Source: Geodermatophilus sabuli
GTDB taxonomy: Bacteria; Actinomycetota; Actinomycetes; Mycobacteriales; Geodermatophilaceae
NCBI RefSeq assembly: GCF_010686765.1
Contig: NZ_JAAGWF010000007.1
Location: 124,001 to 188,000, forward strand
Length of the DNA: 64,000 nucleotides
Reading direction: 5' to 3'
Both the position numbers and the translations under genes were made by a program. The notes beneath the pieces were generated by a model that did not search any database, was not told the DNA's origin, and worked only from the letters and a program-made list of their open reading frames with translations. Each line of letters begins with the position of its first letter. Within the stretch, counting starts at the first letter, position 1. This document shows, one piece after another, positions 15,218-24,488 of this stretch.

Positions 15218-16426
15218 ATGGGCGGAACCCCTTCCTCCGAGCAGTCCCCGCCTCCGGTGGGGAGCCCCGACCGCTTCGCCGCCGACCCGGCGTTCGCGGT
15301 GCACGAGGGCGGGAAGCTGGTGGTACGGCCCACCCGGCCGATCGCGACGGTGGCCGATCTGGCCCTCACCTACACCCCCGGCGTCGCGCGGGTGTCCAGC
15401 GCCATCGCCGCCGAGCCCGAGCTGGCGCACCGGTTCACCTGGGCGCCGCGGGCGGTCGCCGTGGTGTCCGACGGCACGGCCGTGCTCGGCCTGGGCGACA
15501 TCGGCCCGGTCGCCGCGTTGCCGGTGATGGAGGGCAAGGCCTGCCTGTTCAGCGAGTTCGCCGGGCTGTCGGCGGTGCCGGTCGTCCTCGCCACCACCGA
15601 CGTCGACACGATCGTCGAGACGGTGGCGGCGATCGCGCCGTCCTTCGGCGGCATCAACCTCGAGGACATCAGTGCGCCCCGGTGCTTCGAGGTGGAGGAG
15701 CGGCTGCGTGCCCGCCTGCCCATCCCGGTGATGCACGACGACCAGCACGGGACGGCGATCGTCGTCCTCGCCGCGCTGCGCAACGCCGCGCGGGTGGTCG
15801 GGCGCGAGCTCGGGGACCTGCGGGTCGTCGTCTCCGGCGCCGGGGCCGCCGGCGTGGCCTGCACCAAGATCCTGCTGGAGGCCGGCGTCGGCGACATCGC
15901 CGTGGCCGACTCGCGCGGGATCCTCCACACCGGCCGTGCCGACCTGCCCCCGGTCAAGCGGTGGCTCGCCGAGCACACCAACCGCGGCGGTGCCGCGGGC
16001 TCGATGGTCGCCGCGCTCGAGGGCGCCGACGTGTACCTGGGGGTCTCGGGCGGCTCGGTGCCCGAGGCGGCGATCGCCGGGATGGCGCCGGGGTGCATCG
16101 TGTTCTCGCTGGCCAACCCGATCCCCGAGGTCGACCCGGAGATGGCGGCCCGCCACGCCGCGGTGGTGGCCACGGGGCGCAGCGGGGAGCCCAACCAGAT
16201 CAACAACGTGCTCGCCTTCCCCGGTGTCTTCCGGGGTGCGATCGACGCCGGGGCCACGCGCATCACCGAGGAGATGAAGCTGGCCGCCGCCACGGCGATC
16301 GCCGGGGTGGTGGGCGACGACGTCCGCGCCGACCACGTCGTGCCCAGCCCGCTGGACCGCCGGGTGGCCGAGGCCGTGGCGTCCGCCGTGGCCACCTGCG
16401 CGCGGGAGCAGGGCGTCACCCGCTGA
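15218..16426 (+). CDS. NAD(P)-dependent malic enzyme
   Basis: 402 residues from ATG 15218, with a TACGCT box at 15203-15208 so that the transcript has almost no leader. Malic-enzyme signatures: [10 protein letters not shown] with the catalytic Tyr, [18 protein letters not shown] with the catalytic Lys, [14 protein letters not shown] (metal site), [16 protein letters not shown], and the Rossmann motif [15 protein letters not shown]. It decarboxylates malate to pyruvate and yields NAD(P)H. Length is that of the short bacterial form without a phosphotransacetylase domain. Its 3' end overlaps the next minus-strand gene by 11 bp. Confidence 0.93.
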   Translation: MGGTPSSEQSPPPVGSPDRFAADPAFAVHEGGKLVVRPTRPIATVADLALTYTPGVARVSSAIAAEPELAHRFTWAPRAVAVVSDGTAVLGLGDIGPVAALPVMEGKACLFSEFAGLSAVPVVLATTDVDTIVETVAAIAPSFGGINLEDISAPRCFEVEERLRARLPIPVMHDDQHGTAIVVLAALRNAARVVGRELGDLRVVVSGAGAAGVACTKILLEAGVGDIAVADSRGILHTGRADLPPVKRWLAEHTNRGGAAGSMVAALEGADVYLGVSGGSVPEAAIAGMAPGCIVFSLANPIPEVDPEMAARHAAVVATGRSGEPNQINNVLAFPGVFRGAIDAGATRITEEMKLAAATAIAGVVGDDVRADHVVPSPLDRRVAEAVASAVATCAREQGVTR

Positions 16427-16868
16427 GGGTGGCGGCCAGCTCGTCGAGGGTCGAGCGCCACAGCCGCGGGAAGGCGATCGGGCCGACGAGCCGCTGCGTC
16501 AGGAGGATCGCGCGGCCGCGCAGGCCCCGGGGGGCGCGGTGGTCGATCGAGGTGCGCACCCGGCTGCCGCCGTCCGGCGCCGGGGTGACCACGACCTCGC
16601 CGCGGCCACGGTCGCAGTGGTCGCTGTCCAGCAGCGTCCAGCGGATCGTGTCCGGCTCGGGCCACTCGTAGCGCAGCAGCACCCAGATGCGCGTGCCGCG
16701 GCTGCCCTCCTTGACGACGGCCCAGTCGTCGCCGGTCTCGCGCACCTCGTACTTCGCCGGGTCCAGCGTGCGTCGCCACACCTGCAGGCGGCGGTCGCTG
16801 ACGTCGGTGAACGCCTCCCGGACCTGCGCGGGCGTGGCCCGGGTGTCGAAGGTGAAGCGGAGCAGCAT
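16416..16868 (-). CDS. SRPBCC/START-like (polyketide cyclase/dehydrase family) protein
   Basis: 150 residues from ATG 16868. The order of a beta strand ([22 protein letters not shown]), two helices, an antiparallel sheet ([21 protein letters not shown]) and a long C-terminal helix with LDELAATL is the helix-grip fold. Such proteins bind small hydrophobic ligands; no catalytic residue can be assigned. It lies 128 bp downstream of the PLP-lyase gene on the same strand and may be read with it. Confidence 0.75.
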   Translation of the reverse strand: MLLRFTFDTRATPAQVREAFTDVSDRRLQVWRRTLDPAKYEVRETGDDWAVVKEGSRGTRIWVLLRYEWPEPDTIRWTLLDSDHCDRGRGEVVVTPAPDGGSRVRTSIDHRAPRGLRGRAILLTQRLVGPIAFPRLWRSTLDELAATLSG

Positions 16869-16996
16869 CGGCGTCTCCTCCCGCCGGGCGGCCTGCCCGG
16901 GGCGGGGCAGTGGGACCAGCGTCCTCGCGCGGCCGGTCGCCGTCCAGCACCGTGCGCGCAGCCGGTCCGCTCCCGCAGGTGGGCCCGGGAGACCGC

Positions 16997-18439
16997 TCAG
17001 CGCGGCACGGCGGCGGGCCGGTAGACCAGGTCGAGCACGCCGGCCAGCAGCCGTTCGGCCACCGGGCGGGGGAGCGCCGCGACCAGCGCGTGCACCGGCG
17101 CCATCCGCTCGGGGAGCCGGCCTCCGCCGACCCCGGCCAGCTCCAGCAGCCCGTCGACCTCGGCGACCGTGAGCGCGGCCGGGTCGATGCCCGCCGCCGC
17201 GGCGACCAGCTCCGGGTCGGCGACCGGCCGGGGCAGCGCCGCCGCGTCGCGGGCGGCGTCGGCGAGGTCGGCCAGCAGCGCGTCGACCCGCCCCGCGGTC
17301 GCCCCGGTGACCGTCAGGTGCAGGGTGGCCGGGAGGTCGCCGCCGGACTGCGCGAACGGTGGCTGGGGTTGCAGCAGCCACCCGCGGGCGGTCATCTCGT
17401 CGGCGAGGTTCAGCACGTCGACGCCGTCCGGCCCGTCCTGGGCCAGGGCGACGAGCGTCGTCACCGGCGTCCCGACGACCCGCAGGCCGGCGAGGGCGCC
17501 GGCGCCCGCGGCCAGGGCGAGCGTCGCCGCCCGGGTGTCACGCGCCAGCTGCCGGTAGCCCGGGGCCCCGAGCAGCCGGTGCACCGCCCAGGCGGCGGCC
17601 ATCGGGCCGGCCGGGCGGGTGCCGGCCAGGGTCGGGTTCACCACCGGGTAGCCCGGCCAGCCGGCGGTGGCGAACCAGTGCGCCTGCCGCAGCTCGGGGT
17701 CGGCGGTCAGCAGCACGGAGACGCCCTTGGGGGCGTAGCCGTACTTGTGCAGGTCGACCGACAGCGAGGTCACCCCGGGCACGGACAGGTCGAAGGGCTC
17801 GGGGACGTCGTCGAGGAAGGGCAGCACCCAGCCGCCGATGCAGGCGTCGACGTGGCAGCCGGCGCCGGCCGCGGCGGCCAGCCCGGCGATCTCCCCGACC
17901 GGGTCCAGGACGCCGTGCGGGTAGGACGGCGCGCTGATCACCACCAGCGCGCACCGGTCGTCGAGCGCGGTCCGCACCGCGGCCGGGTCGGCGCGGCAGC
18001 TGACCGGGTCCACCGGGACGTCGACGACCTCGAGGTCGAACAGGTGCGCGGCCTTGCGGAAGGCGGCGTGCGCGGTGACCGGCAGCAGCAGCCGCGCGCG
18101 GCCCGGGCCGCCGGCGGCACGCCACCGCTCCCGCGCGGCGAGGACCGCCAGCAGGCAGCTCTCCGTGCCGCCGCTGGTCAGCGTGCCCACGGTCCCCGGT
18201 CCGCCGCCGAGCAGCGCGGCGGCCACGCCGACCAGGTCGTTCTCGATGCGGGCGACGCTCGGGAAGGCGGTCGGGTCCAGGGCGTTGGTCCACTGGAACG
18301 ACGCCTGGGCGGCCGCGGCGAGCTCGTCGACGTCCGCCCGCCCGGAGTCGTAGACGTAGGCCATCGTCGCGCCGCCGTGGGTGGGCACGTCCCCCGCCTG
18401 CAGCGCGGTGAGCTCGGCCAGCACGTCGTCCGGGGTCAC
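16997..18439 (-). CDS. Sphingosine-1-phosphate lyase-like PLP-dependent enzyme
   Basis: 480 residues; GTG 18439 overlaps the transporter stop (GTGA). The fold-type I PLP signatures follow the order of S1P lyases: [91 protein letters not shown] (PLP ring Asp) and [21 protein letters not shown] with the Schiff-base Lys after His. It lacks the N-terminal membrane helix of the eukaryotic enzyme, like known soluble bacterial homologues. Substrate could be a phosphorylated long-chain base or a smaller beta-hydroxyamine phosphate; a related amino-acid decarboxylase role is the alternative. Confidence 0.82.
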   Translation of the reverse strand: MTPDDVLAELTALQAGDVPTHGGATMAYVYDSGRADVDELAAAAQASFQWTNALDPTAFPSVARIENDLVGVAAALLGGGPGTVGTLTSGGTESCLLAVLAARERWRAAGGPGRARLLLPVTAHAAFRKAAHLFDLEVVDVPVDPVSCRADPAAVRTALDDRCALVVISAPSYPHGVLDPVGEIAGLAAAAGAGCHVDACIGGWVLPFLDDVPEPFDLSVPGVTSLSVDLHKYGYAPKGVSVLLTADPELRQAHWFATAGWPGYPVVNPTLAGTRPAGPMAAAWAVHRLLGAPGYRQLARDTRAATLALAAGAGALAGLRVVGTPVTTLVALAQDGPDGVDVLNLADEMTARGWLLQPQPPFAQSGGDLPATLHLTVTGATAGRVDALLADLADAARDAAALPRPVADPELVAAAAGIDPAALTVAEVDGLLELAGVGGGRLPERMAPVHALVAALPRPVAERLLAGVLDLVYRPAAVPR

Positions 18440-19767
18440 GGGGTCTCCTGCGGGTCGAGGCGGTAGCGGGCGAGGACCGGGAGGCTGGCCAGCACCAGCA
18501 GCGCCGGGACGACGCTGAAGCCCAGCCGGACGGCCGTCACCGCGGTGCCGGGCTGGGCGACCACGTCGTCGCCGGTGGTCGAGACGTACCCGGCCAGGGC
18601 GAGCAGGCCACCGAGCAGGCCGGGCCCCACGGCCAGGCCGAGGGTCTCGGCCGCCGTCCAGACGCCGGTGAAGACACCGGCCCGGCGCTGCCCGGACGCG
18701 GCCTCGTCGGCGGCGATGACGTCGGGCAGCATCGCCAGCGGGAACATCTGCATCCCCGCGTAGCCGATCCCCACCAGGACGACCAGCGCGAGCACGAGAC
18801 CGGTGCCCCCCGCGTCGCCGACGGCCAGTCCCGTCGCGCCGACGACGAACAGCGCCGAGGCCAGCAGCAGCCCCGACCGCTTGCCCAGCCGGCGGCTGAC
18901 CCGCAGCCACAGCGGCATGACCAGGATCGCCGGGCCGACCAGCGCGCCGAACAGCAGCGATCCGGCCGCCGGGTCGCCCAGGACCTGCCGCGAGTAGTAC
19001 GGCACGCCGGCCAGCATCACCCCGATCCCCAGGGCCTGGACGACGAAGCCGGTCAGCAGCACCCGGAACGGCCGGGCCCGCCACGCCACCGCCACGGTGG
19101 CGCTCAGCCGGCCCTCGCTGCGCACTCGGCTCAGGGTCGGTGCGGCCCGGGTGCCGGCGACGGCGCCGAGCATCCCCAGGGCCAGCAGCAGGGCGACGAA
19201 CACCGCCATGGCCAGGTGCCCGCCCCGCCCGCCGCCGAAGGCGTCCACGACGGCAGGGGCCCCCGCGCCGGCCACCAGGATGCCCAGCGCCAGGACCGCC
19301 ACCCGCCAGGACATGAGGGTGGCCCGCTCGCCCGGGTCGTCGGTGATCTCGGCCGGCTGCGCCACGTAGGGCACCTGGAAGCAGCCGTAGGCGGTGGCGG
19401 CGAGCAGGAAGGTCACCGCCACCCACGCCGCCGCCGCCCCGGGCGGCGCCCCGGGGCCGGCGAAGACCAGCACGAACAGCGGCGGCAGGGCCAGCCCGCC
19501 GGCCAGCATCCACGGCCGGCGCGGGCCCCATCGGCTCGCCGTCCGGTCGGAGCGGCTGCCGATCCAGGGGTTGAGCAGCACGTCCCACGCCTTGGGGGCG
19601 AACACCACCAGTCCGGCGATGCCGGCGGCCACGCCGAGGACGTCGGTCAGGTAGAAGAGCAGCAGCAGGCCGGGCACCGTGCCGAACGCCGCCGTCCCGA
19701 CCGAGCCGAGCGCGTAGCCGACGTGGACCCCGCGGCCCAGCCGCGTGGGGGAGGGGACGGCGGTCAC
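18436..19767 (-). CDS. MFS transporter, glycoside-pentoside-hexuronide:cation symporter (MelB) type
   Basis: 443 residues from GTG 19767, about twelve membrane helices. GPH hallmarks are present: VGYALGSVGTAAFG at the start, FYLTDVLGV, APKAWDVLLNPWIGSRSDRT (the family D-P-G-D region in modified form) and RWGPRRPWMLAGG in loop 2-3. The family moves sugars or sugar-like solutes with Na+ or H+. Being coupled to an S1P-lyase-like gene, it may import that enzyme's substrate; this is inference. The upstream acyltransferase gene ends 22 bp before. Confidence 0.88.
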   Translation of the reverse strand: MTAVPSPTRLGRGVHVGYALGSVGTAAFGTVPGLLLLFYLTDVLGVAAGIAGLVVFAPKAWDVLLNPWIGSRSDRTASRWGPRRPWMLAGGLALPPLFVLVFAGPGAPPGAAAAWVAVTFLLAATAYGCFQVPYVAQPAEITDDPGERATLMSWRVAVLALGILVAGAGAPAVVDAFGGGRGGHLAMAVFVALLLALGMLGAVAGTRAAPTLSRVRSEGRLSATVAVAWRARPFRVLLTGFVVQALGIGVMLAGVPYYSRQVLGDPAAGSLLFGALVGPAILVMPLWLRVSRRLGKRSGLLLASALFVVGATGLAVGDAGGTGLVLALVVLVGIGYAGMQMFPLAMLPDVIAADEAASGQRRAGVFTGVWTAAETLGLAVGPGLLGGLLALAGYVSTTGDDVVAQPGTAVTAVRLGFSVVPALLVLASLPVLARYRLDPQETP

Positions 19768-19789
19768 GGTCGCCGACCGTAGTGCCTGG

Positions 19790-20806
19790 TCAGCGGTGCG
19801 GCGCGGTCCGCCGGGTGGCCGCCAGGGTGGCGACCAGGACGCCGGCGCACAGCGCGGCCCAGCCCGCCCGGTGCAGCAGCCAACCCCACCCGGCCGGGGC
19901 GTCGTGCAGGCCGGGCACCGGCGCCAGCGGGAGGGTGCCCAGCCACAGCGCGACGAGGAGGGGCTGGTGGGCGAGGAAGACCGGCAGGGCGGCGCGGTCG
20001 ACGGCGGCGACCGCCCGGGTCCGGCCCAGTCGCCGCAGCCCGGGCAGGGCGATCCCCACCGCGCCGGTCTGGGCGAGGGCGAGGGCGAGGGTGGCGGCCG
20101 ACGGCGGGTCGAGGTTGGAGGCGCGGGCGCCGGGGACGCCGACGGCGGTGTCCGGCAGGCCACCGGGGCCGACCAGGAGCGCCACGGCCAGCACCCCGCC
20201 CAGCAGCAGCGCCCACGACGCCCGCGGCGGGAGCGGCCGGCGGGCCATGGCGACGCCGAGCTGCCACGGGGTCCACCAGGCGAGCGGCGCGGCGACCGCG
20301 ACCGGCACCGGACCGGCCAGCGGCAGCAGCAGGGTGAGCAGCACCGGGACGGCGGCGGCCCGCGCGCCCCACCGCCGGTCCAGCCGGAGGAGCGCGGGCG
20401 TGGCGGCCAGCAGCACCAGGTACACGGCGAGGAACCACAGCGGGCGGAGGGGGAGCAGCACCGCCGTCCGGACGACGCCCTGCGGTGCGCCGGTCCACGC
20501 CAGCGCCGCGGCGGCCACCCCGACGACCGCGACCAGCGTGGTGACGGCGGACAGCAGCCGGCGGACGCGTGGCCACCAGCCGCCGCCGCTCCGGGCGGCG
20601 GCGAAGCCCGCGGCCAGGAAGAACAGCCCGAGCGTCTGCAGCAGCCAGCTCGCCGGTGCCAGACCCGGGACGCCGCGCAGTGGGCTGTCGGCGCGCACGG
20701 CACCGTCGACCAGCACCGGGGCGGTGACCAGCCAGTGGCCCAGCACGACCCCGCCGACGGCGAGGGCCCGCACCGCGTCGACCGCCGGCTCGCGCGGCCC
20801 GGTCAC
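19790..20806 (-). CDS. Acyltransferase family 3 membrane protein
   Basis: 338 residues from GTG 20806, overlapping the hydrolase stop (GTGA). About ten hydrophobic helices. The N-terminal AVDAVRALAVGGVVLGHWLV carries the conserved His of the OafA/acyltransferase-3 family, and the RPLWFLAVYLVLLAATPALL and PVFLAHQPLLVALWL segments fit as well. These enzymes O-acylate sugars, lipids or antibiotics at the membrane. Its acceptor is unknown. Confidence 0.82.
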   Translation of the reverse strand: MTGPREPAVDAVRALAVGGVVLGHWLVTAPVLVDGAVRADSPLRGVPGLAPASWLLQTLGLFFLAAGFAAARSGGGWWPRVRRLLSAVTTLVAVVGVAAAALAWTGAPQGVVRTAVLLPLRPLWFLAVYLVLLAATPALLRLDRRWGARAAAVPVLLTLLLPLAGPVPVAVAAPLAWWTPWQLGVAMARRPLPPRASWALLLGGVLAVALLVGPGGLPDTAVGVPGARASNLDPPSAATLALALAQTGAVGIALPGLRRLGRTRAVAAVDRAALPVFLAHQPLLVALWLGTLPLAPVPGLHDAPAGWGWLLHRAGWAALCAGVLVATLAATRRTAPHR

Positions 20807-21624
20807 GCCCGCGCTCCCCGCCCGAGCGCGACGTCGGCCACGGCGGCGAGGGTGGCCGAGCCGGGGCGGAAGTACCCGGCGTGACCGGCTCCACCACCCG
20901 TGGGGAGCAGGCGGGCGCCGAACGCCGGGTCCGTGGGATCGGTGCCGTGCCCGAGGTCGCCGAGGCGCAGGTGCGGCACCCGGCCGATCCAGTCGCCGGG
21001 GGCGCGGGCCGCCCACACCCGGGCCCGCGTCCCGAGCTCGGCCGCGGACCCGGCCCGGGCGCCCGGGCTGGCCAGCAGGACGAGGTCGTCGGCGGCCAGG
21101 TCCGGTCCGGCGAGGGCGGCGACGACGGCTCCGTAGCTGTGCCCGACCACCGTGACCCGGCCCAGGGCGTCCAGCTCGTCGACGAAGCGGACCAGGGCGA
21201 CCGCCCCCGCGCGGGCCAGCCGGCCGGTCGCCGCGTCCAGCCCCAGCCCCTGCGGCGTCCGGTACCCCACCCACAGCACGACGGCGAGGTCCGGGCCCCC
21301 GGCGTCGGCCAGTGCGCGGGCCCAGCCGAACGGCCGGCGCTCCGGGAGCAGGTCGTCGGCCAGCCGGGCGAGGTCGGTGTCCGCGCCGGGGACCAGGACG
21401 GCGACGGCGGCGGCGGTGGCGGGGTCGCCCAGCGCGAGGACCGCCAGCCCGCGCCCGCGCGGGTCGCAGCCGAGCACCCGGACCGGGCCGAGCCGGTCGG
21501 CGAGCGCCGCGGCGCAGTCCGCGTGCACCCCCGGGCGCGGCGGGACCGGCGCGTCGGCGGGACCGGACACGACCGCCCACACCGCGCTGAGCAGGAGGAA
21601 CAGGGAGAGGATCCGGCGCGTCAC
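20803..21624 (-). CDS. Secreted alpha/beta hydrolase (DUF1023-type)
   Basis: 273 residues from GTG 21624. A signal peptide (RRILSLFLLLSAVWAVVSG) precedes the hydrolase core: VLVPGADTDLARLADDLL, VVLWVGYRTPQGLG, then VTVVGHSYGAVVAALAG with nucleophile Ser, and GHGTDPTDPAFGARLL with a late His. The closest pattern is the DUF1023 group of actinobacterial secreted hydrolases. It is probably exported and acts on an ester at the cell surface. First gene of the hydrolase-acyltransferase-transporter-lyase run. Confidence 0.8.
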   Translation of the reverse strand: MTRRILSLFLLLSAVWAVVSGPADAPVPPRPGVHADCAAALADRLGPVRVLGCDPRGRGLAVLALGDPATAAAVAVLVPGADTDLARLADDLLPERRPFGWARALADAGGPDLAVVLWVGYRTPQGLGLDAATGRLARAGAVALVRFVDELDALGRVTVVGHSYGAVVAALAGPDLAADDLVLLASPGARAGSAAELGTRARVWAARAPGDWIGRVPHLRLGDLGHGTDPTDPAFGARLLPTGGGAGHAGYFRPGSATLAAVADVALGRGARA

Positions 21625-21698
21625 GCCACCTGACGCTAGGCACGGACGGCGACCGGGTCGTCACACCGCAGTGCCGTCCTGCGGTGCTACCGGGGTGG

Positions 21699-22388
21699 TC
21701 AGGCGCCCGGCGCGACCAGCCCAGTCTCGTACGCCAGTACCACCGCCTGCGCCCGGTCGCGCAGCCCGAGCTTGGTGAACACCCGGCTCACGTGGGTCTT
21801 CACCGTCTGCTCGGCGAGGACGAGGCTGCCGGCGATCTCGGCGTTGGACAGCCCCCGGGCGACCAGCGCGAGCACCTCCGTCTCCCGCTCGGTGAGCGAG
21901 CCGAGCCGGTCGGGCCGGCCCACGCGGTCGGTCGGGCGCGGGCGGGCGGCGACGAAGTCGGCGATCAGCCGCCGGGTGACGGCCGGCGCCAGCAGCGCGT
22001 CGCCGGCCGCCACCACGCGGACCGCCTGCAGCAGCTCGGCGGCCGGAGCGTGCTTGAGCAGGAACCCGCTGGCCCCGGCGTGCAGCGCGTCGTAGACGTA
22101 GTCGTCAAGGTCGAAGGTGGTCAGGACGACGACCCGCGGCGCCGGCCCGTCCGCGGCCCCGCCGAGCAGGGTCCGCGTGGCCGCCAGCCCGTCCATGACC
22201 GGCATCCGGACGTCCATGAGGACGACGTCGGGGCCGTGCCCGGCGGCGGCCAGGCGCGTGCAGGCCGCGACCGCGGCGGCGCCGTCGCCCGCGGTGCCCA
22301 CCACGTCGATGTCCGGCTGGGCGGACAGCAGGGCCGCAAAGCCCTCCCGGACCATCTCCTGGTCGTCGGCGAGCAGCACCCGGATCAC
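21699..22388 (-). CDS. NarL/LuxR-family response regulator
   Basis: 229 residues; GTG 22388 overlaps the kinase stop (GTGA). Receiver domain at 1-120 with acidic pocket DDQ, phospho-acceptor VVLMDVRMPVMDG, Thr in VVVLTTFDLDDYV and Lys in GFLLKHAP. The C-terminal GerE helix-turn-helix is LTERETEVLALVARGLSNAEIAGSLVLAEQT. All phosphotransfer residues are present. Paired with the kinase just upstream; possible control of the adjacent hydrolase-lyase run 74 bp downstream is inference. Confidence 0.95.
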   Translation of the reverse strand: MIRVLLADDQEMVREGFAALLSAQPDIDVVGTAGDGAAAVAACTRLAAAGHGPDVVLMDVRMPVMDGLAATRTLLGGAADGPAPRVVVLTTFDLDDYVYDALHAGASGFLLKHAPAAELLQAVRVVAAGDALLAPAVTRRLIADFVAARPRPTDRVGRPDRLGSLTERETEVLALVARGLSNAEIAGSLVLAEQTVKTHVSRVFTKLGLRDRAQAVVLAYETGLVAPGA

Positions 22389-23668
22389 CGCGTCTCCTCC
22401 CCGTGCGCCGCAGCGACCGGGCCCGCCAGGAGCAGCTCGGCGCAGACCCGGAACCCGCCGTCCGCCGTCCGCTCCGCGTCCAGCCGGCCGCCGTGCACGG
22501 CCACCCGCTCCCGCATGCCGACCAGGCCCTGCCCGGCGCCCGGTGTGCCCGGCCGTACCCCCGGCCCGTTGACCACCTCGACCCGGACCGCGGGGCCCGA
22601 CCGGGTCACCGCGACGCGCACCGGGGCGCCCGGGGCGTGCTGGGCGGCGTTGGCCAGGGCCTGCTGGACCACCCGGTACACGGTCAGGCCCAGGGTGTCC
22701 GGCAGCGCCAGGTCGTCGAGGTGCGCCTCGAGGTCCGTGCCCGCCGCCCGCACGTCGTCGAGGAGGCGGGGGAGGGCGGCGGCGCCCGGCTGCGGCGCCC
22801 GCTCGGCCTGCTGGTCCTCCGTGCGCAGGACGCCGAGCAGCCGCTGGAGGTCCTGCAGCGCCTGCCGCGCCGTCTCGGCGACCTCCGCCAGCTCCGCGGC
22901 CGCGCGGTCCTCCAGCGGGGCGAGGCGGTAGGGCGCGGTCTCGCAGCGCACGGCCACCAGGGACAGGTGGTGGGCGACCACGTCGTGCATCTCGCGGGCG
23001 ATCCGCGCTCGCTCGGCCAGCGCCCCCCGCGCCGCCTGGGCCTCCGCCGTCCGGGCCTGCTCGGCCGCGAGCGCGCGGCGGGCGTCCCAGCGGGAGCCGA
23101 GCGCGGCACCGAGCGCCAGCGGCAGGAGCAGCAGGGCCAGCGGCACGACCAGGCTGCCCGGCTGCTGCGGCCAGAAGTGCTGGAGACCGACGAGGCCCAG
23201 TGCGAGCAGCGAGACGACGGCGACGGCGACGGTCACCAGCCGGCTCGACGTCCAGGCGACAGCGAGCAGCACCGGGACCCACAGGCACCACTCCCAGGGC
23301 TCCAGCGGGGGCAGAGCGGCGTCCGACTTCGGCAGGACGAACTGGACGAGGACCAGCCACACCGTGACCGTGCGCCAGCCGTCCAGCGGCCGGTGCGCGG
23401 CCACGGCGACCCCGGCGACCGCAGGCAGTTCCAGCAGGAAGAACAGCCCGCCGGTCATGCGCCCGGAGTCGTTGACCAGGCTGGACGCGGCGATGGCCAC
23501 GACGAGTGCGTAGAGCGCCGCGGCGACCGGGACCGCGCGCCGGAGCCACCGGGGACCGGCCAGCCACGGCGGCCGGGCGGCGTCGGTCGACCAGAGGACC
23601 GACAGCAGCTCCCGGCCGGGGGTGGGCCGCGCCGCTCCCGGTGCCCGCGTCGGTCGCTCAGGTGGCAT
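22385..23668 (-). CDS. Sensor histidine kinase, HisKA_3 (NarL-partner) type
   Basis: 427 residues from ATG 23668. Five or six hydrophobic segments at about 45-195, then the H-box ERARIAREMHDVVAHHLSLV and a compact HATPase with NAAQHAPGAPVRV and GQGLVGMRERVAVHGG. A coiled stretch (ALAAEQARTAEAQAARGALA) joins the membrane part to the H-box. No periplasmic sensor domain of size is visible, so it probably senses a membrane signal as in DesK-like kinases. Coupled to its regulator by a 4-bp overlap. Confidence 0.94.
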   Translation of the reverse strand: MPPERPTRAPGAARPTPGRELLSVLWSTDAARPPWLAGPRWLRRAVPVAAALYALVVAIAASSLVNDSGRMTGGLFFLLELPAVAGVAVAAHRPLDGWRTVTVWLVLVQFVLPKSDAALPPLEPWEWCLWVPVLLAVAWTSSRLVTVAVAVVSLLALGLVGLQHFWPQQPGSLVVPLALLLLPLALGAALGSRWDARRALAAEQARTAEAQAARGALAERARIAREMHDVVAHHLSLVAVRCETAPYRLAPLEDRAAAELAEVAETARQALQDLQRLLGVLRTEDQQAERAPQPGAAALPRLLDDVRAAGTDLEAHLDDLALPDTLGLTVYRVVQQALANAAQHAPGAPVRVAVTRSGPAVRVEVVNGPGVRPGTPGAGQGLVGMRERVAVHGGRLDAERTADGGFRVCAELLLAGPVAAAHGEETR

Positions 23669-23709
23669 CGGCGAGCACCCTAGGCCCTGCCCGGGGATCG
23701 CCGGGGAGC

Positions 23710-24423
23710 TCAGCCCAGGCTCTGCAGGTCCTGGATCAGCGGCTCGAGGACGGCCCGCACGCCGGTGTTGGCGTACACGAACCACAGCGTCGCCCCGACG
23801 AAGAGGGGGACGAGCACGCCCTTCTCCAGGGCGGCTCCGGTGCGCAGCGGGGTGAGCACCAGCCGGCAGCGCTTGAGCAGCCAGACCAGCGGGACCGGCA
23901 CGCCCTGCTTGGTGATGGCGTCACCGGCGATGTGGGTGAGGACCCCGGCGGCGACCGCCCAGGGCAGCCAGGCAGGTGGCGGCATCGAGTCCAGGAACAG
24001 CCAGGCCCCGCCCCAGGAGAGCGCCAGGTTGCCGACGACGGTGTTCTCCGCCCGCCCCGGGATGACGAAGTGCAGCGCGCGCAGCGCCAGTCCGATGGCC
24101 AGCGCCATCAGCAGCATGCTGGACCAGAACGCGTTGGCCGCGGCGAGGGCCAGGGCACCGAAGGCGAGCGGGGCCAGGACGGCGTCGTGGGTGCCCCAGC
24201 GGTGCCCCTGCGCCAGCCGGCCGATCGCACCGGACGGGACGTCGGTGACCGGCCCCCACATGTCCGAGACGGTCGAGCCACTGGAGTCGAGGTCGGGCAG
24301 CATGGCGAAGCCACCGACGGCGGCGATCCAGGCCGCCTGCGCCACCGTGCCCTCGACCGGGGCCCAGGGCAGCGTCGCGGCGCCCACGGCGAGCCCGGAG
24401 AGGGCATGGGAGTGACCGAGCAT
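23710..24423 (-). CDS. Metal-dependent membrane hydrolase, YdjM/LexA-binding-inner-membrane type (DUF457)
   Basis: 237 residues from ATG 24423. It begins MLGHSHALSGLAVGAATLP with the conserved GHSH metal-ligand region, followed by GGFAMLPDLDSSGSTVSD, HRWGTHDAVLAPLAFGALAL and GVLTHIAGDAITKQGVPVP. Four to five hydrophobic helices. This pattern defines YdjM-type integral-membrane hydrolases of unknown substrate; in Escherichia coli ydjM is in the SOS regulon. No LexA box was seen here. Confidence 0.85.
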   Translation of the reverse strand: MLGHSHALSGLAVGAATLPWAPVEGTVAQAAWIAAVGGFAMLPDLDSSGSTVSDMWGPVTDVPSGAIGRLAQGHRWGTHDAVLAPLAFGALALAAANAFWSSMLLMALAIGLALRALHFVIPGRAENTVVGNLALSWGGAWLFLDSMPPPAWLPWAVAAGVLTHIAGDAITKQGVPVPLVWLLKRCRLVLTPLRTGAALEKGVLVPLFVGATLWFVYANTGVRAVLEPLIQDLQSLG

Positions 24424-24488
24424 GCACGAAGCGTCCCGCCGTCGTGCGGGGGAGCGGGGGAGGCCGTCCGGCGTGTCCCCGCAGCCGG

